Assembly (NCBI RefSeq): GCF_900109135.1
Contig: NZ_FNYT01000004.1
Span: forward strand, 94,415-158,414
Length of the DNA stretch: 64,000 bases
Source of the DNA: Trichococcus ilyis
GTDB taxonomy: Bacteria > Bacillota > Bacilli > Lactobacillales > Aerococcaceae
Direction: 5' to 3'
Under the pieces are notes generated by a model that saw only the letters and a program-made list of their open reading frames with translations, did not search any database and had not been told where the DNA came from. The translations under genes were made by a program, and so were the position numbers. Below are positions 18,423 through 27,334 of this stretch, one piece after another; position 1 is the first letter of the stretch, and every line of letters begins with the position of its first letter.

Positions 18423-19070
18423 TCAGCGGGTGGCGCCGTTCAGATATGGGTTGGAATAGATTTCTTCCCTTACGGTCGTAGGATCGCCGTGTCCCGGGAA
18501 AAGGACTGTTTCGCCCGGCAAGGTCACGATATATTTTTGGATCCCTTCGATCAAGGTAGTATGGCTGCCGCCCGGCAAATCGCTGCGGCCGACGCTGCCT
18601 TTGAAAATGACATCCCCGACGATTGCGAAGCCGTTCTCGCGGAAAATGAAGACAGTGCTTCCCGGCGAATGCCCTGGAATATGCTGCATCTCAAAACGGA
18701 ACTCGCCGATTTCGTAAGGACCCATCTCCTCAAAGAAGATATCCGCTTCTTTCGTCAAGCGTACATCCGGAACGTTCGGGTTGCCTGCTGAGCCATTCAG
18801 ACGCGGATCCAACAGCCACTCCCGCTCGATAGGGTTTTGGTAGACGGGAACGTTGTATCTTTCCCGGATTGTTTCGAGGGCGCCGATGTGATCATAATGC
18901 GCATGAGTCAACACGATCGCGATCGGATGCAGTTCATTTTCTTCGATGGCGGCGATGATATCCTCCGCTTGCTCACCTGGATCAAAAATGATCGTATCAT
19001 TTTCATGATCACCGATCAAAAAATAACAGTTTTCCTGGATAGGACCGACTGTAATTGCGTACATTTCCAT
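18423..19070 (-). CDS. Metallo-beta-lactamase-fold hydrolase (glyoxalase II-like)
   Basis: 215 aa cytosolic hydrolase. The zinc motif THAHYDH is present, along with further ligands in IPGHSPGS and FPGHGDPTTV. This is the YqgX/YcbL-type MBL family; glyoxalase II-like thioester hydrolysis is possible but the substrate is unproven. A methylglyoxal synthase gene is in the window, so a detoxification role is conceivable, though the genes are 37 kb apart. Single gene between two terminators. Confidence 0.88.
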   Translation of the reverse strand: MEMYAITVGPIQENCYFLIGDHENDTIIFDPGEQAEDIIAAIEENELHPIAIVLTHAHYDHIGALETIRERYNVPVYQNPIEREWLLDPRLNGSAGNPNVPDVRLTKEADIFFEEMGPYEIGEFRFEMQHIPGHSPGSTVFIFRENGFAIVGDVIFKGSVGRSDLPGGSHTTLIEGIQKYIVTLPGETVLFPGHGDPTTVREEIYSNPYLNGATR

Positions 19071-19136
19071 ATACTCATTCCTCCCTCGATTTGGATTACC
19101 TCTCTATTATAAGAGAATGATGAGAAAAATCCTAGC

Positions 19137-19176
19137 AAAAAAACGCGGGCTTCTGCTTTTCATCCGAAAAAAGCCC
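19137..19176 (-). terminator. Terminator of queT
   Basis: GGGCTT/AAGCCC stem with a large loop and a seven-T tract on the minus transcript; moderately strong. Confidence 0.55.
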
Positions 19177-19212
19177 CCGTTCTCATGTTTTTTCATATGA
19201 AATTTTAATGAA

Positions 19213-19701
19213 TCAAGCCATTTTTTCGGCGAAACCGATCAGCTTATTCAGGTATTTCATGAGCGGTGCTGAAACAACCAGCACGACCGCTTCGCCGAAT
19301 GCCGCAGTGGCAAAACTGAACCAGAAAGGCAGATCCAGCACGATATAAAGTTCGATCGCGACAAGCACCATCGTCAATGTGAAGACGAGTGCGGTCATCA
19401 TCATGCGTTTCATTTCGGAATCATTGGGTTTGAACAATTTTTCCAGAATAAGGAAAGAAATCAGTGTCTGGCCAAATCCGAAAACCAAGTCCCAAGCCCC
19501 TAATGTCGAAAAGATCAGATTGGCGATGAAAACCCCCGCCAGAACGCCGTATTTGTAATCTTTGTGGTAGCCCACCAGATGATTCAACATTTCCGAAACG
19601 CGGAACTGGATAGCACCGAACGACATAAAAGCAAAAATCCCCGTCATAGCGACATATAGTGCTGCGATAATTGTATTGATAACCATTTTTCTTGTATTCA
19701 A
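19213..19701 (-). CDS. queT: QueT queuosine-precursor transporter (ECF S component)
   Basis: 162 aa integral membrane protein with five to six hydrophobic helices. Family motifs include the conserved N-terminus TIIAALYVAMT and FGAIQFRVSEMLNHL, and the charged loop HKDYKYG. It is the substrate-binding subunit of an energy-coupling-factor transporter for preQ1 or preQ0. Translation starts at TTG (19699-19701), 8 bp after AGGGGG, which is the 3' strand of a preQ1-I riboswitch pseudoknot. That link strongly supports the function. Confidence 0.93.
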   Translation of the reverse strand: MNTRKMVINTIIAALYVAMTGIFAFMSFGAIQFRVSEMLNHLVGYHKDYKYGVLAGVFIANLIFSTLGAWDLVFGFGQTLISFLILEKLFKPNDSEMKRMMMTALVFTLTMVLVAIELYIVLDLPFWFSFATAAFGEAVVLVVSAPLMKYLNKLIGFAEKMA

Positions 19702-19709
19702 GATGAAAA

Positions 19710-19749
19710 CCCCCTAGTTTTTTTCCGTGGGATGGTCGACGAACCACGT
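19710..19749 (-). promoter_or_regulatory. PreQ1-I riboswitch controlling queT translation
   Basis: Reading the minus strand, stem P1 CGTGG/CCACG encloses the C-rich loop GTTCGTCGACCATC. Then comes the A-rich tail AAAAAAACTAGGGGG, whose end pairs back into the loop and is also the SD of queT. This is the preQ1 class I layout. Ligand binding would hide the SD and repress queT. Confidence 0.85.
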
Positions 19750-19829
19750 GCTCCTCCAAGAGCTAAGTCAGTTTACCACAGATGTCCGTTTTTGAAAACG
19801 GCAAACGGAGCATTTTCATCTGATTTTCA

Positions 19830-19915
19830 TGGCCGGAAGCGATGTGCGCCGGAGATCCGGCTCAGACTGCGCTCCGCCGGTAGATCCATCCTCGACCGGC
19901 GTCGGGACGCACGCG
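19830..19915. repeat. Degenerate GC-rich palindromes related to the ~51-bp arrays
   Basis: Two decayed inverted repeats, GGCCGGA..GCCGGAG (near 19830) and GCTCCGCCGG..CGACCGGCG (near 19869), in the gap between queT and alr. Membership is uncertain because the spacing is about 40 bp. Confidence 0.4.
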
Positions 19916-19956
19916 CCCTTCATCCGCATCATTCGCAGCCAGTCCTTTCACACACA

Positions 19957-19982
19957 GCAAAAAAACTGCCATCTCTGACAGC
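19957..19982 (-). terminator. Terminator of the acpS-alr operon
   Basis: Minus strand CTGTCA, loop GAGA, TGGCAG, then seven T, 15 bp after the alr stop. Confidence 0.8.
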
Positions 19983-19996
19983 TTTCTTTGTTTTCT

Positions 19997-21118
19997 CTAT
20001 TTGTAGATGCGCGGAACGCGGGCATTGATGCCAGTCAAGATTTCATAGCCGATCGTATCGATCGTCACAGCCATTTCGGACGGGTTGTTGACGATTCCGC
20101 CGTTTTCGCCCAGGAGTGTCACTTTGGTCCCGACCGGATATTCTTTCGGCAGGCTGATCATGCATTGATCCATGCAGATAACGCCCCGGATCGGACAACG
20201 CTGGCCGTCGACGATGACTGTCTGATGGCGAAGATCCCGTCTCCAACCGTCCGCATAGCCGATCGGAAGCGTAGCGATCCATTCCCCCTCATACGCGCGG
20301 TAACGTGCGCCATATGCGATCGTATCGCCTTCATGCATCTGTTTGACGTAGCTGATTTCGGTATCCAACTGCACGGATGGCTTCAGTTCGTATGGGAGTT
20401 CCAGCACGGTGTCGGAAGGGTTGTAGCCGTACATGGCGATCCCGACGCGGACCGCATCCGTCCGGAACGCTTCATGCCAGAGCGAAATCGCCGAATTCGC
20501 CAGATGCACAATCGGCGGCCGCTGCTCCATCGCCTCCAGGATTTCTTCGAACAAAGCCAACTGGCGCTCCACCAAAGTCGGATCTTCTCCATCAGCCGTA
20601 GCGAAGTGCGTAAAGATGCCTTCAAAAACAAAACCATCCAGTTCGGCAAGGCGCGCTTCGAAGGCTTTGACCTCCGCGACCGTGCGCAACCCGATGCGCC
20701 CCATCCCGGTGTCGATCGCCAAATGGACACGCACCGGCAAATCGGTTTTGCGTTCCTGCAGATGCGGCAAGGCCGCTTCCAGCCATTCCGTCGCCGTGAC
20801 GGCGACGCTGATCCCGTTATCTGCAATCAGGGCGGCATCCATCGCTTCCGTCGGACCCACAACCATGACGAAATCATCGGTCAGGCCATTCTCCCGCAGT
20901 TCCATTGCCTCATCCAGCAACGCGACACAAAAACCGTCCACTCCGGCTTCCTTCGCCTTTTTCGCGACCGGTACAGCCCCCAGTCCATAGGCGTCCGCCT
21001 TGACGACCGCGAAAAATTTCTTTCCGGGAGAAAGACTCTTCCGGATTTGTTGGATGTTCCACGAAATAGCTTCCAAATCGACTGTTTCTACCGTGGGACG
21101 GTGCTTTCCTACTACCAT
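19997..21118 (-). CDS. alr: Alanine racemase
   Basis: 373 aa PLP enzyme that interconverts L- and D-alanine for peptidoglycan and teichoic acids. The PLP-binding lysine is K40 in VVKADAYGLGAV; the catalytic Tyr lies in the YGARYRA segment of the C-terminal half, followed by LPIGYADGWRR. Full length for the family. AAAGGGG ribosome-binding site. It follows acpS by 15 bp, a common Firmicutes pair, and supplies substrate for the Ddl encoded 4 kb away. Confidence 0.97.
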   Translation of the reverse strand: MVVGKHRPTVETVDLEAISWNIQQIRKSLSPGKKFFAVVKADAYGLGAVPVAKKAKEAGVDGFCVALLDEAMELRENGLTDDFVMVVGPTEAMDAALIADNGISVAVTATEWLEAALPHLQERKTDLPVRVHLAIDTGMGRIGLRTVAEVKAFEARLAELDGFVFEGIFTHFATADGEDPTLVERQLALFEEILEAMEQRPPIVHLANSAISLWHEAFRTDAVRVGIAMYGYNPSDTVLELPYELKPSVQLDTEISYVKQMHEGDTIAYGARYRAYEGEWIATLPIGYADGWRRDLRHQTVIVDGQRCPIRGVICMDQCMISLPKEYPVGTKVTLLGENGGIVNNPSEMAVTIDTIGYEILTGINARVPRIYK

Positions 21119-21133
21119 GTATTAAAGACCCCT

Positions 21134-21484
21134 TTACTTTTCTAGTACCACTTGAGCGGCAATGATGTTCCCCGAATGGGTGATGGAAACGAATCCTTTC
21201 CCCTCAAACGGAGATTTGGTTATTTCCGGCTTTCGGTTTTCTCCGGGCAAAATTTCGACGTCCTGGAAGGACAGTTTGCCGATGCCCGTGCCGTAAGCTT
21301 TCGAAAAAGCTTCCTTCGCGGCATAGCGCCCCGCCAGAAATTCCATTTGGCGCGACCCGCCCAAAGCCAAGAACAGCTTCATTTCCTCTTTTGTCAAAAC
21401 CCGTTCCGCAAACCCCGCCCGCCGATCATAGGCTTTCGTGATGCGGTCCAGCTCGGTTACGTCCAATCCTATCCCATAAATCAT
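21134..21484 (-). CDS. acpS: Holo-[acyl-carrier-protein] synthase
   Basis: About 116 aa. It transfers the 4'-phosphopantetheine arm from CoA to ACP. Both family signatures are present: GIGLDVTELDRI at the N-terminus and FLAGRYAAKEAFSKAYGTGIG. The start at ATG 21482-21484 gives the normal N-terminus MIYGIGLD; the longer frame adds a non-homologous segment. First gene of the acpS-alr pair. Confidence 0.94.
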   Translation of the reverse strand: MIYGIGLDVTELDRITKAYDRRAGFAERVLTKEEMKLFLALGGSRQMEFLAGRYAAKEAFSKAYGTGIGKLSFQDVEILPGENRKPEITKSPFEGKGFVSITHSGNIIAAQVVLEK

Positions 21485-21552
21485 TCCGATCGCCGCCTCT
21501 TCTGCATACATTGTTCTCATTTTACCAAAAAAAGAAAAATTTTCCACCATAA

Positions 21553-21597
21553 GAAAAACCCCTTCCCCAGGCGCGAGCCAGTCGGAGAAGAGGTTTT
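21553..21597 (-). terminator. Terminator of cshA
   Basis: Stem AAAACCCCTTC/GAAGAGGTTTT (one mismatch) just after the cshA stop. Confidence 0.65.
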
Positions 21598-21606
21598 GGT
21601 TACGGA

Positions 21607-23157
21607 TTAGTCGTTGCTGTTGCGGATAGTGAAGCTATGGCCGCTTTTTTTAGGTGCGCCGGTGTTGCCGCCGCTGCGTTTTTCGTCATAGCGTTTGCCG
21701 CCTGAACGTGGCTTTCCATCGTTTGAACGACTTCTGTTGCCGCCGCGTTCTCCGCCGCCGCGTCTGTCGGATGAGCTACGGTTGCCTTTGTAGCCGCCGC
21801 CACCTTTACCGCCTTTATAGCCGCCTTTGCCTTTTCTTGATGGCAATGGGCGTTCTGGTGTGATCTTGACAGGAACATCAGTCGCGTCTTTAGAAAGACT
21901 CTTCAAGAACGCTGCTACCAAGTCTTCTGGATTGTGGTCTTCCAATAGACGCACAGCTGCGCGTTTGTACTTGTCGGTCTCAGTTTCCTGCACCAATGTT
22001 TCCACTTGATCGATGGCTGCTTGCATCTGTCCGCGGAACGCTTCGTCGTCGGTCGGCGGCTTCAATGGTGTCATCGCTTTTTTGGTCAAGTTTTCGATTG
22101 TGCGCAAGTAATCCATTTCGTTTGGTGTCACGAAAGTAACGGACATACCTTCTTTACCGGCACGACCTGTACGGCCGATACGGTGTACGTAGCTTTCCGG
22201 ATCTTGCGGGATATCGTAGTTGTAAACGTGTGTTACGCCGGAAATATCCAATCCACGCGCAGCAACGTCAGTCGCGACCAAGATATCCAGATCGCCTGTT
22301 TTGAACGCGTTCAAAACGCTCATGCGTTTTTGTTGCGTCAGGTCGCCGTGGATACCTTCCGCACGGTAGCCGCGCAGTTCCAAACCTTTGGACAATTCAT
22401 CAACGCGGCGTTTTGTACGGCCGAAGACGATCGCCAATTCAGGATTTTGCACATCGAACAAACGCGTCATTGTATCGAATTTCTCGAAATCTTTACATTT
22501 CACGAAATATTGATCGATCAGATTCGCTGTCATTTGTGTCGCTTTGATTTTGACATGCTCTGGAGCGCGCATGAATTTGACGCCGATTTTTTTGATCGAG
22601 TCAGGCATTGTAGCTGAGAACAACAATGTTTGGCGTTCTGCTGGCGTTTCGCTCAAGATTGCTTCGATGTCTTCCAGGAAGCCCATGTTCAGCATTTCAT
22701 CCGCTTCATCGAGTACCAATGTCTCGATGTGGTCCAAACGGATTGTTTTGCGTTTGATGTGGTCCAAAAGACGGCCAGGTGTTCCGACGATGATTTGCGG
22801 CTTGTTTTTCAAAGCACGGATTTGACGGTTGATGTCAGCTCCACCGTAGACAACCTGTACAGTTACACGTTTGTCCTTGCTTAAGCGGTACAATTCTTCT
22901 TGCGTTTGGATAGCCAATTCACGTGTCGGTGCAATGACGATACCTTGGATGACTTTGTTGCTGTTGTCGATTTTTTGAAGCATCGGCAATCCGAATGCTG
23001 CTGTCTTACCAGTACCGGTTTGCGCTTGCCCAATAACGTCCAACCCTTGCAAGGCTAAAGGAATGGTTTGCTCTTGGATCGGTGTTGCTTCCTCAAATCC
23101 CATTTGCTCGATCGACTTCAATAACTCCGGGTTTAACCCTAATTCTGAAAATTTCAT
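21607..23157 (-). CDS. cshA: CshA-type DEAD-box RNA helicase
   Basis: 516 aa. All DEAD-box motifs are present: Q motif ([11 protein letters not shown]), AQTGTGKT (45-52), [18 protein letters not shown] and HRIGRTGR. The C-terminus is a basic RGG/GGYKG-rich tail (about 430-516) for RNA binding. CshA is part of the RNA degradosome and of cold adaptation. ATG at 23155-23157 follows AGGAGG. The promoter is about 190 bp upstream, leaving a long structured 5' leader as in cold-regulated helicases. Confidence 0.96.
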   Translation of the reverse strand: MKFSELGLNPELLKSIEQMGFEEATPIQEQTIPLALQGLDVIGQAQTGTGKTAAFGLPMLQKIDNSNKVIQGIVIAPTRELAIQTQEELYRLSKDKRVTVQVVYGGADINRQIRALKNKPQIIVGTPGRLLDHIKRKTIRLDHIETLVLDEADEMLNMGFLEDIEAILSETPAERQTLLFSATMPDSIKKIGVKFMRAPEHVKIKATQMTANLIDQYFVKCKDFEKFDTMTRLFDVQNPELAIVFGRTKRRVDELSKGLELRGYRAEGIHGDLTQQKRMSVLNAFKTGDLDILVATDVAARGLDISGVTHVYNYDIPQDPESYVHRIGRTGRAGKEGMSVTFVTPNEMDYLRTIENLTKKAMTPLKPPTDDEAFRGQMQAAIDQVETLVQETETDKYKRAAVRLLEDHNPEDLVAAFLKSLSKDATDVPVKITPERPLPSRKGKGGYKGGKGGGGYKGNRSSSDRRGGGERGGNRSRSNDGKPRSGGKRYDEKRSGGNTGAPKKSGHSFTIRNSND

Positions 23158-23341
23158 GTTTCCTCCTATGATTGAGAAACTAAAATTTAGAGAGTCTTTT
23201 CTTTTACCCGCATGTTTCATGCGGTTCATAATCTTATAAATAAAAGATAAACCTTTTTACTTAATCCCTTGAATAGAAAGCTTGATAAATCAAACATTCT
23301 GCACTTCGCAGAAAAAACCCTCTTATTTCTCTATTCTTACC
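23158..23341 (-). promoter_or_regulatory. Long structured 5' leader of cshA
   Basis: About 185 nt between the predicted start of transcription and the ATG. It holds hairpins TTCTGC/GCAGAA (near 23300-23315) and CCGCATG/CATGCGG (23203-23219), and TTGATTTATCAA (read on minus, 23282-23293). A thermosensor or attenuator is plausible but unproven. Confidence 0.5.
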
Positions 23342-23348
23342 ATCAGCA

Positions 23349-23377
23349 ATAATAACACGCTCCGCGGATTTTTACAA
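23349..23377 (-). promoter_or_regulatory. cshA promoter
   Basis: Minus strand TTGTAA (23372-23377), 17-bp spacer, TATTAT (23349-23354). Confidence 0.75.
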
Positions 23378-23562
23378 ATCATTTTCTCTCAGAATAATGA
23401 AATTTCTTACAAAAAAACCTTGATATAAGAATATTTCCAATGAAAATGACAAGTATCCCCACAATTTACTGACATTTGCCGTTTGCAGTTCCGGTTGGCC
23501 GAGAAACGAGGTTCCTTTGCTTTTGCGACGCCACTAGCAGCTCAAACACCTTACATTTCCTA

Positions 23563-24939
23563 TTATACACGCAAAGCCGCCACAACCGCCAACAAATCCG
23601 TGCCGAAGCTGGATTTGATCAGCACTTGATCGGCTTGCTGCAGTTCCGTCTTCAGCTTGTCGATCAACGGCGCCTTCTCTCCAACATAATGATAAAGCGC
23701 TCCTTCAGGAAAGGCTGGCTTTAGTTTTTCGTAAAGAGCAGCCATTTCGGCGCCGTACAGATACACTTGATCGAAGTCCTCCGAAGAAATTTCAGTCGCC
23801 AAGGCAGCATGCATTTCTGAAGAATGTTCGCCCAATTCGCGGATATCGCCCAATACCACGATTTTTTTGCCTTCCCTTGGGAGCTGCGCAAACGAACGCA
23901 GCACCGCTGTCATGGAAGTCGGGCTGGCGTTGTAGGCATCGTTCAGCAGTTGCGAACCGTTGATTCCCTCAAGCCACTGGGTGCGGTTGGCGGTCAGCTG
24001 AAAGGTCGCCAAAGCTTCCTTCACTTCAGCCATCGTCAGGCCCAATACCTGAGCAGCAGCCAAGGCAGCCAAGGCGTTCCGGACATTGTACACGCCCAAT
24101 ACCGGAATCTCCAGATCGACCGCCGGATCGAGGTTCACACGGAAAGTCGTTCTGGTCTTGCCGGGAACGACAGCGTAGGCATAGACTGCATCGGTCTCAT
24201 CCGTGCCGAAAGTCAGCTGACGGAAGCTGCTTCCTTGTGGTAGCTCTTCCGCGATCAGCGGCTCATCGCCGGGATAGATGAACGTTCCTTCCGGTTTCAG
24301 CCCATCCAAAATCTCCAGTTTGGCTTGGGCGATGCCGCGGCGGCTGCCGAGGAATTCCAGGTGGCTGTCCCCGATCAACGTGATGATGGCGACATCCGGT
24401 CTAGCCAAGCGGCTCAGCAAGCTGATTTCGCCGAAGTTGCTCATGCCCATCTCAAGCACGAGCACTTCTGTGTCTTCGGGCATCTCCAGGATGGTCATCG
24501 GCATGCCGATTTCGTTGTTGTAATTGCCCTGAGTCTTGTGGACGCGGAAACGGGCGGAGAGAACGGCCGCGGTCATGTCCTTGGTGGTCGTTTTGCCGTT
24601 GCTGCCGGTGATTGCGACAACTTTCGGGTGGACCATAGTCAAGTAGGCTTCCGCCAGTTTTTGCAACGCTTCGAGCGTGTCGTCCACCAGAATGACCGCG
24701 ATTTCCTCCGGCGCTTCTCCCGCCGCACGGCTCCACAAGGTTGCTGTCGCTCCGTTTTTGATGGCCGCTTGGACATAATCATGCCCGTCCGTTTCCCCTT
24801 GCAAAGGCACAAACAGACTGTCCGGCTCCGCCTTACGGGAGTCGAAGACAACAGAAGTAATTTCAGCGAAGCGGTTGGCCGACGTATAATCGATCGCGCC
24901 CACTGCTTTCACAACATCGATGATGCGTAATGGTTTCAT
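23563..24939 (-). CDS. murF: UDP-N-acetylmuramoyl-tripeptide--D-alanyl-D-alanine ligase
   Basis: 458 aa Mur ligase that adds D-Ala-D-Ala to UDP-MurNAc-tripeptide in the cytosol. The ATP loop is ITGSNGKTTTKD; the central domain shows the NNEIGMPMTIL and EMGMSNFGEI blocks, and the C-terminal domain shows NDAYNASPTSM. It follows ddl, whose product is its substrate, after a strong terminator. It may have its own promoter or rely on read-through. Confidence 0.97.
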   Translation of the reverse strand: MKPLRIIDVVKAVGAIDYTSANRFAEITSVVFDSRKAEPDSLFVPLQGETDGHDYVQAAIKNGATATLWSRAAGEAPEEIAVILVDDTLEALQKLAEAYLTMVHPKVVAITGSNGKTTTKDMTAAVLSARFRVHKTQGNYNNEIGMPMTILEMPEDTEVLVLEMGMSNFGEISLLSRLARPDVAIITLIGDSHLEFLGSRRGIAQAKLEILDGLKPEGTFIYPGDEPLIAEELPQGSSFRQLTFGTDETDAVYAYAVVPGKTRTTFRVNLDPAVDLEIPVLGVYNVRNALAALAAAQVLGLTMAEVKEALATFQLTANRTQWLEGINGSQLLNDAYNASPTSMTAVLRSFAQLPREGKKIVVLGDIRELGEHSSEMHAALATEISSEDFDQVYLYGAEMAALYEKLKPAFPEGALYHYVGEKAPLIDKLKTELQQADQVLIKSSFGTDLLAVVAALRV

Positions 24940-24992
24940 TTTGGGTTCCTCATTTCCGGTTTTACTTTGGTTTTGCTTTGGCTTGATCTAAA

Positions 24993-25072
24993 AAAGGCCG
25001 TCCTTCCCCTGAGATCGCAGCAAGCATCCTATGCTTTCGGTGCTGCTGGCGATCAGGAAAATCACGGCCTTT
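24993..25072 (-). terminator. Large branched terminator between ddl and murF
   Basis: Outer stem AAAGGCCGT/ACGGCCTTT (24993-25001, 25064-25072) enclosing a second hairpin with arms CCTGAGATCGC and GCGATCAGG; U-tract on the minus transcript. Confidence 0.7.
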
Positions 25073-25077
25073 CATCT

Positions 25078-26163
25078 TTACTCTACAAATTGATAGGATA
25101 CTTTCTCTTCATGGCGCTTCAAAGCCAGTTGGATCAATTCTTCCACCAAATCGCTGTACTTCAATCCTGTGTGTTCCCAAAGCAACGGATACATGCTGCG
25201 GGAAGTGAAACCAGGCAAAGTGTTGACTTCATTGATGTAGATTTCATTGTTTTTGGTCACAAAGAAATCGCAACGGCTCAATCCGCTGCCATCCAGCGAT
25301 TGGAAAGCAACCGTGGCATATTCCTGCAGTTTGGCGGTGATTTCTTCCGGTAATTCAGCCGGAATCTGCAGCAACACTTCCTCATTGCCGTACTTCTCTT
25401 CGTAGTCATAGAAATCTTTGGTTTTAACGATTTCACCGGGTACGGAGGTATGCACATCGCCATTTCCCAATACGGCGATTTCGATTTCACGGGCTTCGAT
25501 GCCCTGTTCCACGACCACACGGCGGTCGTAGCGGAAGGCTGTTTCGATCGCGGCGGTCAGCTCTTCCAGATTGGTTGCTTTGGAGATGCCGACGCTCGAT
25601 CCCATGTTCGCTGGTTTCACGTACATCGGATAGATCAGGCTGCCTTCGCATTTGATGAAGATCTTCTCGCGGTCATTTTTCCAGTCATTGCGTGTGACGG
25701 CTACGTAAGGCACCTGCGGCAAGCCTGCTTGTTGGAAAAGATGTTTGCTGATGATTTTGTCCATCCCGCTGGCGCTGGCAAGGACACCGCAGCCGACATA
25801 CGGCATATCCAGGACTTCAAACAGCCCCTGTACCGTTCCGTCTTCTCCGTTCGGTCCATGCAGTACCGGGAAAATGACAGCATCCTCAGAGCGGATATCA
25901 GCAGGCGAAATCAGCTCGCCGTAGGATTTTCCTTCTTTCGAGTCGGCAAAACGTTTTTCGGAACCAGGCTCCAAATAAAGATTCTCAGAGAATGCCACCG
26001 GACCCGAAAGAGTCTGCCCTTGAATCCACGCGCCTGCCTTCGTGATGTAGACGGGCACAACTTCATAATAGTTGAAATAGATTGCTTTTATGATCGAATG
26101 TGCTGTCAGGATCGAGATATCGTGCTCAGCACTCTTTCCCCCATAAATCAAATAAATTTTCAT
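25078..26163 (-). CDS. ddl: D-alanine--D-alanine ligase
   Basis: 361 aa ATP-grasp enzyme. Visible blocks: YGGKSAEHDISI, VLHGPNGEDGTVQG, KPANMGSSVGI and NTLPGFTSRSMYP. The specificity loop reads YEEKYG, with Tyr at the position where D-Ala:D-Lac ligases of intrinsically vancomycin-resistant lactobacilli have Phe. A normal D-Ala-D-Ala terminus, hence vancomycin susceptibility, is predicted; that is an inference from one residue. Upstream of murF on the same strand. Confidence 0.96.
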   Translation of the reverse strand: MKIYLIYGGKSAEHDISILTAHSIIKAIYFNYYEVVPVYITKAGAWIQGQTLSGPVAFSENLYLEPGSEKRFADSKEGKSYGELISPADIRSEDAVIFPVLHGPNGEDGTVQGLFEVLDMPYVGCGVLASASGMDKIISKHLFQQAGLPQVPYVAVTRNDWKNDREKIFIKCEGSLIYPMYVKPANMGSSVGISKATNLEELTAAIETAFRYDRRVVVEQGIEAREIEIAVLGNGDVHTSVPGEIVKTKDFYDYEEKYGNEEVLLQIPAELPEEITAKLQEYATVAFQSLDGSGLSRCDFFVTKNNEIYINEVNTLPGFTSRSMYPLLWEHTGLKYSDLVEELIQLALKRHEEKVSYQFVE

Positions 26164-26312
26164 CGAGAAATCCTCCGAATTTTTTGATAACTACTCTAAT
26201 CAAGGAACATTGTACCACATTTATTTTTTCCCTAAAACGATTTTTGTGAAAAGTGGTTGCCGCTCACGGTCAGCGCGGCCACAACCGCAAGTCCGGATCC
26301 GCATGCACCAAA

Positions 26313-26338
26313 AAAGCCTAAGTTGTGGCTTAGGCTTT
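26313..26338 (-). terminator. Terminator of the gene at 26344-27093
   Basis: Perfect 10-bp stem AAAGCCTAAG/CTTAGGCTTT with a 6-nt loop. Confidence 0.85.
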
Positions 26339-26343
26339 CCTCT

Positions 26344-27093
26344 TCATTCGAAGTCTATATCGATGTTCCATTCATTGCGTTCCATGTCATAACAGATGGT
26401 GCCTACCGAATCCTTTTCGTTGAAGCGGCCGTCGATGCTGGCATAACGGTCTTCCGCGATGAACAATGGGATGCAGCACTTATTGCCTGCCGTGCTCATC
26501 TGCTTGAAGGAGATGACGGCTCCTTCCTTGAAGATCGGAATGAATTCCTTCACACGTTCGATCGGGAACGGCGCAATTTCTTTGCTTTTTTGGTAAAACC
26601 GTTTCTTCTCATTCACTTTTTCCGCCAGCTTGACGGTGATCGCTTCAGCGAACAGCTCGTGGAATTGATCCAGATAACGATAGTACATTTTGATGAACCC
26701 GTTCGGCATGGTCAGATAAATGTAGTTATTTTGTAATTTATAGTAGAACGGCGAGTGCAAGTGTGTATGCGCATGAGCGATATAAAGGATCTCGGATATT
26801 TCGATTGGGGTAAGGAGGTGCAACATGTCTACATTCACGAAATCGATCCATTTTCCCATAGCGGCATGGTTGTCCATCCCTTTTTGGAAGAATGCCTTCA
26901 CGTTTTCTTGGCCTTTGATCACCTGAAACCCGGTATGATTGTCATAGGTTCCGATACTTTTTCTGCCGTCTATCAACAACAAGTTTTCCGGCAGTTTCCG
27001 GGCCAACTTTGTGTAGTCCTTCACCGCTATCCCTTTGCTTAAAACATAGTTGCTGACTGTTTCATAGTGAACATACAGCATATCTTCGTTCAT
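26344..27093 (-). CDS. Uncharacterised cytosolic protein
   Basis: 249 aa, family not recognised. It has no signal peptide or transmembrane helix. A histidine-rich segment YIAHAHTHLHSPFYYKL lies at about 117-133 and could bind metal. A Cys pair (GNKCCIP) sits near 215. The C-terminus is acidic (DIDFE). ATG at 27091-27093 is chosen because a GGGGGG-type SD precedes it; the in-frame upstream codons have none. Flanked by terminators and so monocistronic. Confidence 0.7.
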   Translation of the reverse strand: MNEDMLYVHYETVSNYVLSKGIAVKDYTKLARKLPENLLLIDGRKSIGTYDNHTGFQVIKGQENVKAFFQKGMDNHAAMGKWIDFVNVDMLHLLTPIEISEILYIAHAHTHLHSPFYYKLQNNYIYLTMPNGFIKMYYRYLDQFHELFAEAITVKLAEKVNEKKRFYQKSKEIAPFPIERVKEFIPIFKEGAVISFKQMSTAGNKCCIPLFIAEDRYASIDGRFNEKDSVGTICYDMERNEWNIDIDFE

Positions 27094-27312
27094 GAATGAT
27101 CCCCCCCTTTCCATAATATCCCTTATTATCATTCTACTACTTGCAGAACTGCTTAAGGTATCAGTACCATGTTAATATTATTACAAATCCGTATCTTTTA
27201 CAAAGATAATTTGTCTTTTTCTCCTATTTTTTTTTGCGCCAATAATTTGAAAGGGTTTTCATATCAAAAGCCGAACTTTGTTTGGACGATTTGAACAAAA
27301 CGTCCGAAAAAA

Positions 27313-27334
27313 AGAAGCTATTTACATAGCTTCT
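27313..27334 (-). terminator. Terminator of lemA-htpX
   Basis: Perfect 8-bp stem AGAAGCTA/TAGCTTCT overlapping the htpX stop codon; the minus transcript continues into seven U. Confidence 0.8.

Noticed and set aside
19988..21145. Plus-strand open frame of 385 codons opposite alr
   Set aside because: Antisense to a complete alanine racemase; no SD and no domain.
25078..26163. D-Ala-D-Lac ligase (intrinsic vancomycin resistance) assignment for Ddl
   Set aside because: The specificity loop has Tyr (EEKYG) rather than the Phe found in D-lactate ligases, and no vanH/vanX-like genes are near.
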